Shown here piece by piece: positions 15,349 through 17,282 of a stretch of 17,282 bases of DNA. How positions within the stretch are numbered: position 1 is the first letter of the stretch; each line of letters starts with the position of its first letter. The position numbers and the translations under genes were made by a program. Source of the DNA: Pseudomonadota bacterium (lineage in GTDB: Bacteria; Pseudomonadota; Alphaproteobacteria; Rhizobiales; Kaistiaceae). The notes beneath the pieces were generated by a model. That model was not told the origin of the DNA. It searched no databases and saw only the letters and a program-made list of their open reading frames with translations. The stretch spans positions 1 to 17,282 of the forward strand of contig JAEWAD010000218.1 of NCBI GenBank assembly GCA_023391905.1, read 5' to 3'.

Positions 15349-15397
15349 GGATCGCATTTTCCTGACGCGATCCGGTACCCGCTTCGCTCGAAAACGC
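15349..15397. repeat. Extragenic palindrome between comEC and lexA (REP-like)
   Basis: GGATCGC (15349-15355) and GCGATCC (15367-15373) form a perfect 7-bp stem. A larger imperfect palindrome runs from GCATTTTC (15354) to GAAAACGC (15397), centred near GGTACC (15374-15379). The text closely resembles extragenic palindromes scattered in Hyphomicrobiales genomes (GCATTTTC, GGTACC and CTTCGCTCGAAAA blocks), recalled from memory. It fills much of the 116-base gap between the convergent comEC and lexA stops and may also act as a transcription barrier, although no U tract follows. Confidence 0.5.
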
Positions 15398-15416
15398 CCT
15401 ATGAGCGCGGCGGCGA

Positions 15417-16121
15417 TCAGTAGGTCCGCAGCAGACCGACCAGCTTGCCCTGGATGCGCACGCGGTCGGGCCCGAAGATGCGCGTCTCATAGGCCGGGTT
15501 GGCCGCTTCGAGCGCGATCGAGGCGCCCTTGCGGCGGAGCCGCTTCAAGGTCGCCTCTTCCTCGTCGACGAGCGCCACGACGATGTCGCCGGAATCGGCA
15601 TTGTCGCTCTTTTTGATCAGCACGGTGTCGCCGTCGAGAATGCCGGCTTCGATCATCGAGTCTCCGCGTACTTCGAGCGCGAAATGCTCGCCCGCGCGCA
15701 GCATTTCCGGCGGCACGGCGATGGAATGGCTCTGCGTCTGGATGGCCGAGATCGGCACGCCGGCGGCGATCCGGCCCATCACCGGGATCACGACGGGGGC
15801 GGCGAGGTCGGGCATCTCCTCGACCGGGCGGATCTTGCCGAGACTGCCCTCGATGACGCTGGGCGAGAAGGCCTGCTTCTTCGGCCGGGCCAACGTCGGG
15901 GCCATGGCCTCGGGCAGGCGGACCACCTCGAGCGCGCGCGCCCGGTTGGGCAGGCGGCGGATGAAGCCCCGTTCCTCCAGCGCCTTGATCAGGCGGTGGA
16001 TGCCGGATTTCGACCGGAGGTCGAGTGCGTCCTTCATTTCGTCGAAGGAGGGAGGAACGCCGGCTTCCTTCAGTCGCTCGTGGATGAACATGAGGAGTTC
16101 ATACTGCTTCCGAGTGAGCAT
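15417..16121 (-). CDS. lexA: LexA SOS repressor
   Basis: Represses SOS genes and is inactivated by RecA-stimulated self-cleavage after DNA damage. The 234-residue protein starts at MLTRKQYELLMFIHERL. A winged helix-turn-helix fills about 1-65, with PPSFDEM and the recognition region RSKSGIHRLIKALEERGFI. The scissile Ala-Gly is A120-G121 in GRIAAGVPI. The serine-lysine dyad is S155 (VRGDSMIEAG) and K193 (EATLKRL), as in the S24 peptidase family. A 43-residue in-frame extension is rejected because it would cross the promoter and lacks homology-like sequence. Length of about 230-240 is usual for alphaproteobacterial LexA, which has a longer linker than the E. coli protein. It is convergent with comEC and downstream of a TrpD2-like gene on the same strand, with its own SOS-controlled promoter. 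Confidence 0.98.
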   Translation of the reverse strand: MLTRKQYELLMFIHERLKEAGVPPSFDEMKDALDLRSKSGIHRLIKALEERGFIRRLPNRARALEVVRLPEAMAPTLARPKKQAFSPSVIEGSLGKIRPVEEMPDLAAPVVIPVMGRIAAGVPISAIQTQSHSIAVPPEMLRAGEHFALEVRGDSMIEAGILDGDTVLIKKSDNADSGDIVVALVDEEEATLKRLRRKGASIALEAANPAYETRIFGPDRVRIQGKLVGLLRTY

Positions 16122-16186
16122 CTCGTTCTCGCGCTGCGGCCTTGCCAAGGGACGACGAAAGAATCGTCGCGGTACAAAACACGAAC

Positions 16187-16215
16187 AGAATAGCTGTTCC
16201 CCATGTGTTCCGCAA
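16187..16215 (-). promoter_or_regulatory. lexA promoter (-35 TTGCGG, 17-bp spacer, -10 TATTCT)
   Basis: On the lexA strand TTGCGG (+ strand 16210-16215) and TATTCT (+ strand 16187-16192) are separated by exactly 17 bases, a good sigma-70-type pair. Transcription would start near 16180, about 60 bases before the lexA ATG. The SOS box lies between the two elements, which explains repression by LexA itself. Confidence 0.75.
16196..16210 (+). promoter_or_regulatory. SOS box (LexA operator, GTTC-N7-GTTC)
   Basis: GTTCCCCATGTGTTC matches exactly the alphaproteobacterial LexA recognition sequence GTTC-N7-GTTC, here in + orientation (GAAC-N7-GAAC on the lexA strand). It fills the spacer of the lexA promoter, touching the -35, and predicts autorepression of lexA. 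It is the only perfect copy I noticed in the gene-free stretches of the window. Confidence 0.9.
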
Positions 16216-16303
16216 GGAGGTCGCCTGTCGTGCTGTCGGTGCAGAAGCAATGGTGCACCCGAGGCGAGCCTGTCGAAAGCGGCATGGCCTCAGACGCGGG
16301 CCG

Positions 16304-17282
16304 TCAGCCGTGGCGGGGGCAGCCGCGGATCGTGGCCGGCCGGGCCGATCCTGCCTTGCGCATTTGCCAGAGGTGCTCCGCCTGGTCCAGTGCCTCCGGA
16401 TAGGAGAGCCGCGCATCGATCGTCATCAGGGCTGCGGCGGCGGTCGAGACGATGATCTGGCAGGCTCGCTCGTCGCGCGCGCCGCCAGCCCAGACCGCCT
16501 GCCAGTACTCTAGGCCGCTATAGCCGACATGGCTCTTCGACGGCGTCTCGGAGACAGGCGGCACGCGCAGCTCGGTCGGCTGGCCGCAGTTGAGGCGCAG
16601 CAGCGTGGTGGAACGGAACGGCGTGAATTGGCCGACGTCGCGATGCGTCGTCACCGCCGTCAGCTGCGGCCAGTCGAGCAACGCCGCCGCGTCGCGGTGC
16701 AGGCCGCGGGCGGCGAAGGTCGAGCCGCCGAGCAGGGTCGCCGGCGCACCCAGCGGATTGAGCAGCGCGACCAGCAGGTTGAGCGGCGAGCGCATCTCGA
16801 ACAGGCCATAAAGTCCCATCAGCGCGTTCAGCTGGTGCGACAGGCTGGAGAGGTGCAGATAGCCGATCCGGTCCGCCTCGAGGCCGGCGCGCGCCTCGTC
16901 GAGCGACAGATAGGTGGGCAGGCCGGCCATGCGGACGGCGGAATTCAGCCGATCGCTCGAGCCGCTCTGGGCGTGGATCAGCACGCGGTGGCCGGCGAGC
17001 GCGACGAGCCGCGCGGCATGCAGGAACCACGGCGCCGCCGTGATCCTCGGCGAGATATAGGCCGGCATGTCGAGATCGGCGACGCTCGATCCAAGCGGCA
17101 GGGCGCCGATGTGCCGGCGCGCGGCGGCGACCAGCCCGGCGAGCTCGTTGACGGTGATGTCGCGCGCCTGCATGGCGATCAGGAAGGCGCCGATCTGGAT
17201 CGGATCGGCCTCGCCGGCCAGGATGATCGAGAAGGCGGCTTCCGCCTCCGCCTGGTCGAGCGGCCGCGCGCCGCCGACACCG
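16304..17282 (-). CDS. TrpD2/YbiB-like protein of the glycosyltransferase family 3 fold (5' end outside window)
   Basis: The frame is open from the right edge to the stop at 16304; 325 residues are visible, and only the N-terminus is missing. The start of the visible part (LDQAEAEAAFSIILAGEADPIQIGAFLIAM) matches the N-terminal helical domain of anthranilate phosphoribosyltransferase relatives. Later segments AYISPRITAAPWFLHAARL and NLLVALLNPLGAPATLLGGS resemble YbiB/TrpD2. The GTGGD loop and the NxST motif of true TrpD are absent, so tryptophan-pathway activity is unlikely. E. coli YbiB has a TrpD-like fold, binds nucleic acid and is under LexA control; similar genes also occur in nitrate-assimilation loci of Hyphomicrobiales. 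It lies 182 bases upstream of lexA on the same strand. Its own promoter is not visible, so SOS control cannot be judged. Confidence 0.8.
   Translation of the reverse strand, partial: GVGGARPLDQAEAEAAFSIILAGEADPIQIGAFLIAMQARDITVNELAGLVAAARRHIGALPLGSSVADLDMPAYISPRITAAPWFLHAARLVALAGHRVLIHAQSGSSDRLNSAVRMAGLPTYLSLDEARAGLEADRIGYLHLSSLSHQLNALMGLYGLFEMRSPLNLLVALLNPLGAPATLLGGSTFAARGLHRDAAALLDWPQLTAVTTHRDVGQFTPFRSTTLLRLNCGQPTELRVPPVSETPSKSHVGYSGLEYWQAVWAGGARDERACQIIVSTAAAALMTIDARLSYPEALDQAEHLWQMRKAGSARPATIRGCPRHG

Noticed and set aside
16122..16250. N-terminal extension of LexA by 43 residues
   Set aside because: It would place the promoter and SOS box inside the coding region; LexA proteins begin with MLTxKQ.
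16304..17282. Assignment as trpD (anthranilate phosphoribosyltransferase)
   Set aside because: The catalytic GTGGD and NxST motifs are missing and segments match the TrpD2/YbiB group better.

Overview
This window reads as core chromosome of a GC-rich alphaproteobacterium, most likely of the order Hyphomicrobiales (Rhizobiales); the genus cannot be fixed from the sequence. The grounds are: the order dxr-rseP-bamA-lpxD-fabZ-lpxA-lpxI-lpxB followed by gltA, gltX, comEC and lexA; use of LpxI rather than LpxH; a ComEC without the C-terminal metallo-beta-lactamase domain; and a lexA promoter carrying the alphaproteobacterial SOS box GTTC-N7-GTTC. All genes look intact, and codon use looks uniform.

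Region 1 (1-9460, + strand) is an envelope-building block. dxr makes MEP for isoprenoids (and so for undecaprenyl carriers). rseP is a site-2 membrane protease. bamA is the outer-membrane protein insertase. After a strong terminator, lpxD, fabZ, lpxA, lpxI and lpxB follow as a tight operon with gaps of 4, 10 and 10 bases and a final ATGA overlap. They cover lipid A assembly from UDP-GlcNAc acylation to the disaccharide, apart from LpxC, which is not in the window. FabZ sits at the branch point for hydroxyacyl-ACP.

Region 2 (9461-12578, - strand) holds gltA (citrate synthase) and gltX (glutamyl-tRNA synthetase), with a bidirectional terminator separating gltA from the convergent lpxB. Region 3 (12691-15300, + strand) is comEC, divergent from gltX. 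Region 4 (15417-17282, - strand) is lexA, with a clear autoregulatory promoter, preceded by a TrpD2/YbiB-like gene that runs off the right edge.

Gene-free stretches are all under 300 bases and hold terminators, an inverted-repeat region upstream of bamA, a possible gltA promoter, two probable interspersed-repeat remnants and the lexA control region. I see no tRNA, rRNA, CRISPR array, intact insertion sequence or defence system. The points most worth a second look are the atypical motifs of LpxA, the 10-bp widely spaced inverted repeat before bamA, the compact lexA operator, the TrpD2 neighbour of lexA, and the long acidic insert near the end of ComEC. I do not see an undescribed multi-gene system here.
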